From Pseudomonas sp. (GTDB lineage Bacteria > Pseudomonadota > Gammaproteobacteria > Pseudomonadales > Pseudomonadaceae), in contig NZ_JAUXMX010000045.1 of assembly GCF_030683065.1 (NCBI RefSeq), forward strand, positions 52,181 through 116,180: a stretch of 64,000 nucleotides of DNA, given 5' to 3'. The notes beneath the pieces are model-generated. The model ran no database searches. It saw only the letters and a list, made by a program, of their open reading frames with translations, and was not told the origin of the DNA. Made by a program: the position numbers and the translations under genes. Each line of letters opens with the position of its first letter. Positions within the stretch are counted from its first letter, which is position 1. Below are positions 17,053 through 28,357 of this stretch, piece by piece.

Positions 17053-18423
17053 GTGCGCTATATCCCAATAAACACCATCTCAATCTTTCAACTCTCTGTC
17101 TTTACACAAGAACAGATTAGAAGCTTGGCAATCCAAATCTCTGCCTCCCATGGCAGGTATATGGCGCAGGCTCGTGCTGAGGAGCTAGAGTTGCATGTCA
17201 ATCGCGAATTAGAATTCGGAATAACAAACAACAATAAAAATCATGAGGCATTGGAGTGTAAGTGCTTGCGTCTTGCTGATCCTGATTTTTGGTTCCAAAA
17301 TTTAACTAAAATTTCTGGCCGTGTACAAGAGACGATTGCGGTTAGAAATTTGGATGTTGGGCCACTTGAGCCGTTCTGCTCCAATGAATGTTTTACGAAC
17401 TATCTAGAGCGTCAAGCGCTTCGCTCTGTAACAACCATTTGGCATTTTCGGCGCCAAATAGAAAGGTTAGCCAATACAAACTATGTGATTACAAAAGCTG
17501 CATGTCAACGGGCATTTGAGACAGGGCATCTCTCTGTTCTTATCACGCTAGGGCTTGATGGGCGTTATCATTCATCGAGCCCGAAGTACGAAGGAAAGAC
17601 ATTCGACGATGCCTATAGAGTAATTCATAAAACGTATGAATCCATATTAGACCACCTCTCCCGCTACGGGCGCCGCGGTGAGGATTTCTATGGAATTCGT
17701 GGCGTTGAAGTACATGAAGATGGATGCCCTCACTTCCACATACTATTATATATAAACCCAAATCTACTTGAGCGCTTGCAGCGAAAGATCAAGGCTCTTC
17801 ACCACCAGCAATCAGAAGCTATGGGCAAGTATTACGACATGAACTCTCATAAATTGCTTACAGTGCGCTACCCTCGGGATGCTGGGCACTATGGCAGTGG
17901 TGTCAGCTATGTATTCAAGAACTCATATTCAGGAAAGCCCGGAAGCAAAATTGATTTTACTAGCTCCTTGCGTCAGAAGGCTGTTATTGGTTTGTACGGT
18001 AAGCGTCAATATGAAAAAATTGGAATGTGTGGAGTTTCTACAAAAATCAAAGAAATAGCGAAGCATAAAAGCCACGATGAGATTGCTCGCAGCCTTGACC
18101 TTTCAATAAAAGACAAGAATAAACGCCAGCGTTGGATAACCATCGTTAAAGCACTAATTTCTGGCGGTGCTAAACGATATACGCTTGTAAAGGAAGTAAG
18201 AAAAAATAGGTATGGGGTAGCGGTTAGCTGCGTAGTAGATGTCTTATGCGAGAATTCCGAAGCGAAAGCAGGAGCTCAGAATATGGCTATTTGTACGGCA
18301 GTTATGTGCAATTATTCTAGTCATATAGGGGCGGGGCTGAATTGCTGGTTTTATTGTCACAAAAGGCTAGATTTTTTGACACACATTCGTGCTCCCCCTA
18401 TATTCGTTAATTCTGGGGACTAA
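17053..18423 (+). CDS. HUH-type replication initiator (phage GPA / rolling-circle Rep-like)
   Basis: A protein of about 456 residues. Residues about 215-235 read FYGIRGVEVHEDGCPHFHIL, the HUH metal-binding motif of rolling-circle initiators related to phage P2/phiX gene A proteins. A tyrosine candidate for nicking lies in YVFKNSY (about 305); only one tyrosine fits, not the paired YxxxY of P2 gpA. The start is unsure. GTG at 17053 is far (about 18 bp) from a GGAGG at 17030, whereas a better spaced GTG at 17040 opens a different 26-codon frame. It probably replicates the excised circle. Confidence 0.75.
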   Translation: MRYIPINTISIFQLSVFTQEQIRSLAIQISASHGRYMAQARAEELELHVNRELEFGITNNNKNHEALECKCLRLADPDFWFQNLTKISGRVQETIAVRNLDVGPLEPFCSNECFTNYLERQALRSVTTIWHFRRQIERLANTNYVITKAACQRAFETGHLSVLITLGLDGRYHSSSPKYEGKTFDDAYRVIHKTYESILDHLSRYGRRGEDFYGIRGVEVHEDGCPHFHILLYINPNLLERLQRKIKALHHQQSEAMGKYYDMNSHKLLTVRYPRDAGHYGSGVSYVFKNSYSGKPGSKIDFTSSLRQKAVIGLYGKRQYEKIGMCGVSTKIKEIAKHKSHDEIARSLDLSIKDKNKRQRWITIVKALISGGAKRYTLVKEVRKNRYGVAVSCVVDVLCENSEAKAGAQNMAICTAVMCNYSSHIGAGLNCWFYCHKRLDFLTHIRAPPIFVNSGD

Positions 18424-18598
18424 ATAATTATTACATGCGCTGTCTTGGGCACGTTGATCTCCATTAATCGCAAGATCAATCATTTGTTGCTCGAATGTTG
18501 ACATGCTTCGGCTTCAGCATATTGTGGCGATAACTGCAATCATGGTTGGCTTAGCTTAAGTAATTTTCGAGGTTGGTCAGGTGGAGATTTTTCGGCAA

Positions 18599-19594
18599 TT
18601 AATGCCTTGGTTGAGGTGAGTATCTTGGCTTAATGGTATGCGAGAGAAGTAGTGTGTGCTTTCGTATATTGTTCTGCTCCACTATGATTCGCTCCATAGC
18701 TTCTACGCGCGCCAGAGCAATATCCAAATCAGGTTTCCTTCTAGAGATTTCCTCTTCACGCAGAGTAAGCGATAGTTCTCGCTTGTCTAATTCCACACCG
18801 AGTTGCTTCAGGCGTTTAGCTGTAATTTCAGACTGGCGTTCTGCTCGTTCAAGTGCCTGGGCTCTTGCTTGCGTTGCTTTGCGTTCAACTGAATGCACTG
18901 CGACCCCTTGGCTCTGCGTATGAGCAGTGGCCTGCGCTTGTTTCCACTGCTCCGTTTCGTACCCAAACGCTTTAGCCACGTAATCAGACCGTGTGAGCTT
19001 CTGTTCCTGCTGTTCATGGCCATGCAGAGCAGCATAGAAATGGGAAACTTCTCCGTGGTGAGCTTTCGATCCCTGAATGCCGCGTAGTAAGCCCCGGTTT
19101 TTTCCGCAAGAAAAATGAAAGCTATCCTGCATTGCCCTCATTAATTTTGGCCCACCGAGAAAGTCTCGGGCAGATAACCGGCCATCGCGAGTGATCGGAA
19201 CGACGTAGGCAACGAGATGGGGAGTAGTTTCATCCAAATGAACTACCGCGCAGAGAATATTTTCATTGCCATGCCGCTCACGCAGCCATCTCATTGCGTC
19301 GTGAAAGTAGCCTGAACCTGCGTCCTCTAAATGGCCTCCATGGCGCTTAAACGCTTCAGGAGAGGCGGTTATTAAGTACTCAATGCAAACGACTGCATCG
19401 CGGCGCCGCGCTTCAGGCAGGCGATCAGAAAGGCATGTCAGCAGGCTTTGCGTACTCCCCGCGCCTGATACAGGGTTTTTGTGAGTGATGGCGCTGTTCG
19501 CGTTTGGTGTCGCTTGCTCGCGAAAGGTGTGCCCGGCGGATCTTGCAACAGAGCTGATAGTTTTATGTTTCTTAGTACGGATGATTGCAAACAT
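18599..19594 (-). CDS. MobV-family relaxase (Pre/Mob)
   Basis: The protein has the MobV layout. Near the N-terminus MFAIIRTKKHK is followed by the motif I region AGHTFREQATPNANS with the likely catalytic histidine. Motif III is HLDETTPH at about residue 120, and the C-terminal third is charged and coiled-coil (QARAQALERAERQSE and following). Relaxases of this family nick oriT and pilot single strands in mobilization. Motif III reads PHLV where many members have PHxH, so one metal ligand may differ. GTG at 19603, overlapping the stop of the upstream gene, is an alternative start. Confidence 0.85.
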   Translation of the reverse strand: MFAIIRTKKHKTISSVARSAGHTFREQATPNANSAITHKNPVSGAGSTQSLLTCLSDRLPEARRRDAVVCIEYLITASPEAFKRHGGHLEDAGSGYFHDAMRWLRERHGNENILCAVVHLDETTPHLVAYVVPITRDGRLSARDFLGGPKLMRAMQDSFHFSCGKNRGLLRGIQGSKAHHGEVSHFYAALHGHEQQEQKLTRSDYVAKAFGYETEQWKQAQATAHTQSQGVAVHSVERKATQARAQALERAERQSEITAKRLKQLGVELDKRELSLTLREEEISRRKPDLDIALARVEAMERIIVEQNNIRKHTLLLSHTIKPRYSPQPRH

Positions 19595-19599
19595 CGTGA

Positions 19600-20037
19600 T
19601 CACCGTGGCTCGAAAGAACTGTCATATTTACTGTCGTGCTGGTGCCTTTTTTTTTCGATCAGTTGGCGCCGTGACTGGGGGAAAATATGACTTTTATCAC
19701 GCTCTTCACGACCAGCTAAATCATCCAGTAAACGCCGGATGGCAAAAATTATTAGTTCTAAAATCTGCGCATCCGCAATCATATACTCATACAACTGATT
19801 TTCTGATTGAGTGATGCTCCCTGCCCCCCAACTCTCCAGTTCTCGTAGAGCTTGCCAAATCGTTGTTGGGATGGCGAACCTAGAAATTCTGTAAAGCCTA
19901 CCTTTCAGACTTGCTGGCGGGGCCCATTTTACTGTTTCATTAATTAGCTCAATTAATCCAGCAAGAGAAATTATTTGGCTGGCTCGCGCTAGCACGATTT
20001 TATCTGATGTAGTAATTGAGCTTTGGTAAGTATCCAT
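19600..20037 (-). CDS. Hypothetical protein upstream of and coupled to the relaxase
   Basis: A 145-residue protein with no recognised family. The N-terminal half is helical (DKIVLARASQIISLAGLIEL), with no signal peptide, and the C-terminal 35 residues are strongly basic (SRRQLIEKKRHQHDSKYDSS). A GGAG site precedes the ATG at 20037. Its stop overlaps a possible GTG start of the relaxase gene. By position it may be a mobilization accessory protein that binds DNA near oriT, as inferred from the basic tail, but nothing proves it. Confidence 0.6.
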   Translation of the reverse strand: MDTYQSSITTSDKIVLARASQIISLAGLIELINETVKWAPPASLKGRLYRISRFAIPTTIWQALRELESWGAGSITQSENQLYEYMIADAQILELIIFAIRRLLDDLAGREERDKSHIFPQSRRQLIEKKRHQHDSKYDSSFEPR

Positions 20038-20161
20038 GGCGCTTCTCCGTCACCTGTATATATATTTTTATTATGAACATGAGCTGGCAACATGGCAATA
20101 TCTTTGAGCAGGTAATTAATAAAAAACTCAATAAGTAAATCATCGGTAATACGCATAAATC

Positions 20162-20213
20162 GCACCGATCCAGGTTAAAGCGGTGCAAATAATAGCTAAG
20201 GACTCTAACCGCT
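20162..20213. promoter_or_regulatory. Inverted repeats, possible oriT region
   Basis: GCACCG (20162-20167) pairs with CGGTGC (20181-20186). AGCGGT (20179-20184) also pairs with ACCGCT (20208-20213). They lie in the 286-bp gap upstream of the mobilization genes, where oriT is commonly located in MobV elements. No nic consensus could be identified, so this is weak. Confidence 0.35.
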
Positions 20214-20323
20214 GCTCTTGAGCGCGACATTAAATTACTGCAAACTGAACAGTACAAAATCGCGTAAGCCTAGATCCTTAGGAAAATAGGTCCTCCAAAA
20301 ATAGAGTGCTTGAGGTAATAATC

Positions 20324-20734
20324 ATGAGAGTCGAAGACTATTTGATTTGGCAAATCGAAGATTGTGGTCAAAAAGAAGGTACAAAGTATGCAGCCCGAAT
20401 GGCTGTTGGTTCGCTAGGCTCAAGAAAAAGACTCAAATTAATATGCGATGCTGCTGATCAAGGAGATGAGGGTAAAGAAATTTTCGTCAAAATCATGGAA
20501 GACGAGCACCCATTTACTTACAAGCTTTTTAACGACTTTCAGTATTATTCATGGGCAATAGATGTACCGTCATACGAAAACCCGGACGACGACCATGATG
20601 ATATAACTTGGATTTATGTGCCACCGTCCGTCTTTGTTGAAGTTTCCTCTGCCATCATTGCTGCAAACGCCTTGGCCTTTATAGATGAAAACTCTTTAAA
20701 GCGTTACTTACTCGGAAATGATCTCAACCTGTAA
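20324..20734 (+). CDS. Acidic hypothetical cargo protein
   Basis: A 136-residue acidic protein (many Asp/Glu, e.g. YENPDDDHDDITWIY) without a signal peptide or membrane segment. The ATG at 20324 is preferred to GTG 20306 because TGAGG lies nine bases upstream of it. I do not recognise its family. It is the only plus-strand gene between the mobilization genes and the integrase and may be cargo of the element. The size and acidity are reminiscent of immunity-type proteins, but that is only an impression. Confidence 0.6.
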   Translation: MRVEDYLIWQIEDCGQKEGTKYAARMAVGSLGSRKRLKLICDAADQGDEGKEIFVKIMEDEHPFTYKLFNDFQYYSWAIDVPSYENPDDDHDDITWIYVPPSVFVEVSSAIIAANALAFIDENSLKRYLLGNDLNL

Positions 20735-20820
20735 TTCAAAAGCACTGCATTAAGATATAAAGTGTAACCCACTACACATCGTACCGATGGTGGGCCAGCG
20801 TGCCGCTGAACTGCTTAAAA

Positions 20821-22488
20821 TCAATCGACATCCACAGGTTTATATATATCAATTAGATCAAGGATAGCGCCACTCATAATACTGGCAATCCCTCCATCTC
20901 CTTGACTTTCGACAAGGTCGAGACTCTTTCGATTGTAGGAATAAAACCTAAACTCATCACCATCGTGATCAACTGAAAATTCCTCTACACCATCAACCAC
21001 GACAACGTAGCTTTGATTAAACCTTGAACCAACATCAAAATTCACCCTGATGCTCAGGTTTTTAATTAAACTATTTGCCCTTGCCCGCCCTTCATAGCTA
21101 GCCATATCTAGTCGCTCAAAAAACTCATCCTTATTTATTACCTTCTCTCGTTGCAAGTCGGTCATAAGCGTATTTTTTTCAGACTTCAATATGTCTAACT
21201 GATCCTCTAATTTACCAATGATAGCAACTAACGTTCCAGGCAGTTTGGTTCCAAATGAAAGCACCTGACTTGACAACTCACTTAGCTTCTCAGAAACCTC
21301 TGAAATTTTTGCATTAACAACATTCAATTCACTCTTAAGCTTTCCTTGTGCATCCTGCACTAAGCTTAAACTATCAACCTTTGCAAGTATCTCTATGAAC
21401 ACTTTCTCTGAACGTTCTAACCTGACCTGCTTATTTTCGCATGTACCCTTAGCCGCTCCATAGCACCGTAAATATTTACCGCCTTTTGGTTTTTTACCTT
21501 TATTCACCAAATGCATCGACTGGCCACAAATCGCACATTTTGCGACACCTTGCCAAACATTAAACTCTTTTGTTTGCCTTGTAGATTTATATATATTTCT
21601 TTCATCTCTAGCTAGCTGAGCCGCATAAAATACTGACTCAGATATAACCACAGGAAAAAAATCCAGTATAGGTTCACCAGATGGCAAACGTATCCCATCT
21701 ATCAAATTTGTAGGCTGGTATTCTCCTAACAACGCTCTATTTGATAAGATTTTACTGGTGGAACTGCTCCCCCACTTACCACTCTTATTTCTGGTAGCCG
21801 AACCAAACACTGGTATATTTTCTTTATTCAAAATCTTTGCAATTGCTTTTTGTCCATATCCCGCAGGCGCAAGATAGAAAATCTTCTCTATTGTTTCAAC
21901 TCGCTCAGCAATGGCCTTATAAACACCATTGTCATACTCAATCCAATAAGGACATGCCGCCCCCAAAGGTTTTTTGTATTCACGAGCATCTGCCTGCTTC
22001 TTTTTCCATGCTTTTGATACCCGCATACCTTTGATGCTTGATTCACTATGAGCCCTACTCATGTGAACAATACTTATAATCAGATCAAGCTCATTATAAT
22101 CTTGCGTATACAGCTTCCCATCAGCAGAGGTGTATATTTGTATACCTTTATTCAATAAATCTAAAAATCTAGGTAAAGCATCTTTTACTTTCTCTCTACT
22201 TAATCTATCTAGTGACTCGATTATCAGAAAAGATCCTGACGGAATAGTCCCGTCATTAACATAAGAAAGGAACCTTGCCAGTTGTCCTGTGTCATCTAGA
22301 TGCTTTGCCGTATAGGCACTTCGACCGCTATCAAGAAATTGGTAATCCTTCGTACTGACTAACTCCAGTCCTTCCACTTCACAGTAGCGTATTGCAGCTT
22401 CTTGTTGACGACGAAAGCTATCCCCCTTGGCCTGCTCCGGGCTGCTAAATCTCACGTAACTGTAGGCTTTTGGTCTCTGGTCGTTCAT
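20821..22488 (-). CDS. Large serine integrase of the comM element
   Basis: A 555-residue large serine recombinase. The catalytic domain has YVRFSSPEQAKGDSFRRQ (serine 15) and ESLDRLSR. A recombinase domain follows (GAACPYWIEY and IAKILNKENIPVFG), then a zinc ribbon (CAICGQSMHL ... CENK) and a long coiled coil (LNVVNAKISEVSEKLSELSS). The start is the ATG at 22488, only 38 bp from the right junction; upstream in-frame codons belong to comM DNA. It should integrate by recombining attP with the AACCTGCT site in comM. Excision normally also needs a directionality factor, not identified here. Confidence 0.95.
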   Translation of the reverse strand: MNDQRPKAYSYVRFSSPEQAKGDSFRRQQEAAIRYCEVEGLELVSTKDYQFLDSGRSAYTAKHLDDTGQLARFLSYVNDGTIPSGSFLIIESLDRLSREKVKDALPRFLDLLNKGIQIYTSADGKLYTQDYNELDLIISIVHMSRAHSESSIKGMRVSKAWKKKQADAREYKKPLGAACPYWIEYDNGVYKAIAERVETIEKIFYLAPAGYGQKAIAKILNKENIPVFGSATRNKSGKWGSSSTSKILSNRALLGEYQPTNLIDGIRLPSGEPILDFFPVVISESVFYAAQLARDERNIYKSTRQTKEFNVWQGVAKCAICGQSMHLVNKGKKPKGGKYLRCYGAAKGTCENKQVRLERSEKVFIEILAKVDSLSLVQDAQGKLKSELNVVNAKISEVSEKLSELSSQVLSFGTKLPGTLVAIIGKLEDQLDILKSEKNTLMTDLQREKVINKDEFFERLDMASYEGRARANSLIKNLSIRVNFDVGSRFNQSYVVVVDGVEEFSVDHDGDEFRFYSYNRKSLDLVESQGDGGIASIMSGAILDLIDIYKPVDVD

Positions 22489-22526
22489 AGCATCTGTCTT
22501 TATCTTAATTTGGTGTAAAGTAACAT

Positions 22527-22534
22527 AACCTGCT
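22527..22534. repeat. attR core
   Basis: AACCTGCT at the right junction, identical to the left core. It is followed at once by comM sequence (GTTGACCGGTCCTCC). Confidence 0.8.
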
Positions 22535-23387
22535 GTTGACCGGTCCTCCAGGCACCGGCAAGACCCTGTTGGCCAGCCGCCTGCCCGGTCTGCTGCCGCC
22601 ACTCGACGAGCAGGAAGCCCTGGAAGTCGCGGCGATTCATTCGGTGGCCAGTCACACCCCGCTGGATGCCTGGCCGCAACGGCCCTTTCGCAACCCGCAT
22701 CACAGCGCCTCCGGCCCGGCCCTGGTCGGTGGCGGCAGCCGGCCGCAACCGGGGGAAATCACCCTGGCCCATCAGGGCGTACTGTTTCTGGATGAGCTGC
22801 CCGAGTTCGACCGCAAGGTGCTGGAGGTGCTGCGCGAGCCCCTGGAAAGTGGGCAAATCGTCATCGCCAGGGCCCGTGACAAGGTGCGCTTTCCCGCGCG
22901 GTTCCAACTGGTAGCGGCGATGAACCCCTGCCCTTGCGGCTTTCTTGGCGACCCCAGCGGCCGCTGTCGCTGCAGCACCGAACAGATCCAGCGCTACCGC
23001 GGCAAGCTCTCGGGGCCACTGCTCGACCGCATCGACCTGCATGTGACGGTGGCCCGGGAAGCCACCGCCCTGCATGTGCTGCCCAGCGAAGGTGCCGACA
23101 CAGCCACCGGCGCCGCCCTGGTGGCGCGCGCCCGGCAACGCCAGGTCCAGCGCCAGGGCGTGGCCAATGCCTTTCTCGACCTGCCCGGCCTGCGCCAGCA
23201 CTGCGGCCTGCACGCCGCCGATCAAGACTGGCTGGAAAGTGCCTGCGAGCGCCTCGGCCTGTCCCTGCGCGCCGCGCACCGGGTGCTCAAGGTCGCACGC
23301 ACCCTAGCCGACCTCGAAGAAGTCGAGCAGATCGCCCGCAGCCACCTGGCCGAGGCGCTGCAGTACCGTGGGCATCCGCAGAGCTGA
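22535..23387 (+). pseudogene. comM: comM, 3' half, separated by the island
   Basis: The frame begins LTGPPGTGKTLLASRLPGLL, which is the Walker A motif. It continues with NPHHSASGPALVGGGS, the Walker B segment GVLFLDELPEF, NPCPCGF with a cysteine cluster, RIDLHVTVARE and the C-terminal domain ending in AEALQYRGHPQS. No start codon with a ribosome site precedes it. With the 5' half it makes a 498-residue ComM of normal length and no other damage, so excision would restore a functional gene. Confidence 0.92.
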
Positions 23388-23576
23388 ACGCGGGCCTAGC
23401 ATCCGCGGCGATCGTCCTGAGCCTGGGTTTCGTGTGAAAGGGCGCGTGAGCAGCAGGCAAAAGAGCCGCGCCTCTCGTAGGGAGCGCGTAGCCGCTAAGT
23501 CGAGCGCAGCGGGGCGTTTCGCGCAGCTACGGGTGCACGCGGCGCACCCTGCGCAGCGGCGTTCGATGGCACTGAA

Positions 23577-25250
23577 TCAGGGCTTGAGCTGCGCCAACAG
23601 CGGCTGACGCATGCCGAACACCAGGAAGCGCGCCAGCTCGTTGAGCGGGATCGCCTTGCTGATCAGATAACCCTGCACCTGGTCGCAGCCGAACTCGCGC
23701 AGCAGCGCCAGTTGCTCGGCATTTTCCACGCCTTCGCCGACCACCTGCAGGTTGAGGTTATGGGCCAGGTTGATCATTGCCCGCACCAACTGGCGATTCT
23801 CCGGGCGCCGATCCATATCGCCGACGAAGCTCTTGTCGATTTTCAACAACGCAATCGGCAGGCTACTGAGGTGCACGAAGGAGGAAAACCCCGTGCCGAA
23901 GTCGTCCAGTGAAAAGCGCACACCCAGCTGACCGAGCGCCAGCATGGTTTGCTGGACATGCTCGCTGCGACGCATCACGGCAGTCTCGGTCAACTCGAAC
24001 TCCAGCCAGCGCGCATCGACGCCGCGCTCTGCGATCAGGCGACTGAGGGTCGGTAATAGCTGGCTGTCCTGAAACTGGCGGAACGACAGGTTGACCGCCA
24101 TGTGCAGCGCCGGAAGACCGCGCCCGCGCAACCACTGCATATCGCGCAGCGCACGGGAAATCACCCAGTAGCCCAGCGGTACGATCAACCCACTTTCTTC
24201 GGCCAGCGGCACGAATTCAATCGGCGCCAGCAGACCACGCTCGCGGTGGCGCCAGCGCACCAGCGCCTCCAGGCCGACAATGCGCCCCGTCTGCAAACAC
24301 AGGCGCGGCTGGTAATGCAGCTCCAGCTCGTCGCGCCGCAGGGCCCGACGCAACTCACTTTCCAGCTCGGCCTGGCTGCGCGCGCCGCGGTTGATGCGCT
24401 CGTCAAATACATGGAAGGTGCAGCCTTGCTGGCTCTTGGCCTGCTGCATGGCAATGTGCGCATGCCACATCAGCGGATCGGCACCAGCATCCGTGCGTGA
24501 ATACGCCAAGCCAATACTGCAACCGATCAACAGGCTTTCGCCATCGACCCAGTAGGGTTCGGACAGGACTTCGGTAATACGCTCGGCCAGACGTGGCGCA
24601 CGCTGCGGATCGCTGCGCACATCGAGCAGCAGGGCAAACTCGTCACCGCCCAGGCGAGCGATCTGATCCTTCGCTTGCAGTTGTGCCTTGAGCCGTGTCA
24701 CCACCTGCCGGATCAACTGATCGCCGGCCTGGTGGCCGAGGGCATCATTGGCGTGGCGAAAGTTGTCCAGATCAAGATGCGCGAGTACCAGACCACTCCC
24801 CCGGCACTCGCTCAGGCGAGCGGCAAGCAGGGTCTGGAAGCCCTGCCGATTGGCGATGCCGGTCAGCGCGTCCTGCTCGGCGAGGCACTGCAGGGTGTCT
24901 TGCAGACGGACGTGCTCGCGCACATAGCGCAGGCAGCGGCGCAGCACATCGACGCTCAAGCCATCACGAACCAACCAGTCACAGACCCCTACTGGCGCTT
25001 CGACCGGCTCTTTTTCAAGCAGCAAAATGATCGGTAGAGGACAGGTCCCGGCCGCTGGACGGCGCGCCTCTGTAGTCAGCAGCAGGCCATTGATCTGGGG
25101 ATCGAGCAGACTGCTAGCCGCCGCCCACGAAGGTGCGGATATCAGCGGAAAGCTGCTGCCCAGCGCGCCGAGTTGCTCGCGCAATAGTTCGAGCCACTCT
25201 GGCGTTTCAGCCAGCAGAACCAACCGCAAGGGATCGTCGAGCGCGGACAA
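23577..25250 (-). CDS. proE: GGDEF/EAL domain protein (ProE-like c-di-GMP phosphodiesterase)
   Basis: About 557 residues. An N-terminal receiver-like domain (DDPLRLVLLAETPEWLELL) precedes a GGDEF domain (RLGGDEFALLL) and an EAL domain (EALVRWRHRE, EFELTETAVM, LDDFGTGFSS, LKIDKSFVGD, QVVGEGVEN). All metal and catalytic residues of the EAL domain appear present, and the GGDEF signature is also intact. Placement directly upstream of, and divergent from, rep matches P. aeruginosa PA5295/ProE, a strong c-di-GMP phosphodiesterase affecting exopolysaccharide (from memory). The TTG at 25250 has GGGGAGGG four bases upstream; a TTG seven codons earlier is possible. Confidence 0.85.
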   Translation of the reverse strand: MSALDDPLRLVLLAETPEWLELLREQLGALGSSFPLISAPSWAAASSLLDPQINGLLLTTEARRPAAGTCPLPIILLLEKEPVEAPVGVCDWLVRDGLSVDVLRRCLRYVREHVRLQDTLQCLAEQDALTGIANRQGFQTLLAARLSECRGSGLVLAHLDLDNFRHANDALGHQAGDQLIRQVVTRLKAQLQAKDQIARLGGDEFALLLDVRSDPQRAPRLAERITEVLSEPYWVDGESLLIGCSIGLAYSRTDAGADPLMWHAHIAMQQAKSQQGCTFHVFDERINRGARSQAELESELRRALRRDELELHYQPRLCLQTGRIVGLEALVRWRHRERGLLAPIEFVPLAEESGLIVPLGYWVISRALRDMQWLRGRGLPALHMAVNLSFRQFQDSQLLPTLSRLIAERGVDARWLEFELTETAVMRRSEHVQQTMLALGQLGVRFSLDDFGTGFSSFVHLSSLPIALLKIDKSFVGDMDRRPENRQLVRAMINLAHNLNLQVVGEGVENAEQLALLREFGCDQVQGYLISKAIPLNELARFLVFGMRQPLLAQLKP

Positions 25251-25517
25251 TAAACCCTCCCCAGGCCTCAAAGATAGTCAGCGGAATACCGCCTTTATTC
25301 GCCAGAATTGGCGTCTAATCAGTCACATCCGAGTGCTACCGTCACGCATCCTGCATCAAAGACAAAAAACCGACAAGCGGCCCAGAGTACTGGATTACAC
25401 AAAATAACCAAGCGTGGCTTACTGCCAGCACACACTCCATCGCATAACCTCAGACGATTCAGGCACAAATCTCAAGGCCTGCTAAAATGCGCGCCCACTC
25501 CCCAGGTGATTGATTCG

Positions 25518-27527
<2,010 letters not shown>

Positions 27528-27595
27528 CTGGGAGTTATTTTTAACGTCGCGCAGCGATGGCCCGCAGGGTGGTCGCCAGGGATGGCAGGCCATAA

Positions 27596-28255
<660 letters not shown>

Positions 28256-28316
28256 AGCGCTCGCAGGGAACCCCACCCTACAAAAGCAGCCTGCAACACA
28301 ATCCTGGCACATAGCC

Positions 28317-28345
28317 AAAAAAAACCGCCCTTAGGCGGTTTTTTT
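28317..28345. terminator. Bidirectional terminator between xpt and cycB
   Basis: AAAAAAACCGCC and GGCGGTTTTTTT form a stem with U-runs on both strands, between two convergent genes. Confidence 0.9.
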
Positions 28346-28357
28346 ATCGCTGCCGTA

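Larger units (their letters stand above)
14155..22534. mobile_element. Integrative mobilizable element in comM carrying a retron (about 8.4 kb)
   Basis: AT-rich DNA lies between two copies of AACCTGCT. Removing one copy plus everything between them rejoins comM in frame: codons read ...GSHNLL-LTGPPGTGKT. The element encodes a large serine integrase at its right end, an HUH replication initiator, a MobV-type relaxase, a small serine resolvase, two unknown proteins and a retron operon at the left end. No transfer apparatus or phage structural genes are present, so it would need a helper plasmid or element to move. The precise boundary comes from the sequence; mobility is inferred from gene content. 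Confidence 0.9.

Noticed and set aside
20000..20257. 85-codon cysteine-rich frame on the minus strand
   Set aside because: It overlaps the better supported 145-aa gene and the candidate oriT region; no ribosome site or homology visible.
14155..22534. Prophage or inovirus, suggested by the phage-like HUH initiator
   Set aside because: No coat, assembly or secretion genes; relaxase and serine integrase fit a mobilizable element better.
14155..22534. Transposon insertion in comM of the AbaR/Tn7 type
   Set aside because: No transposase genes or terminal inverted repeats; an 8-bp identical core and a large serine integrase explain the junctions.
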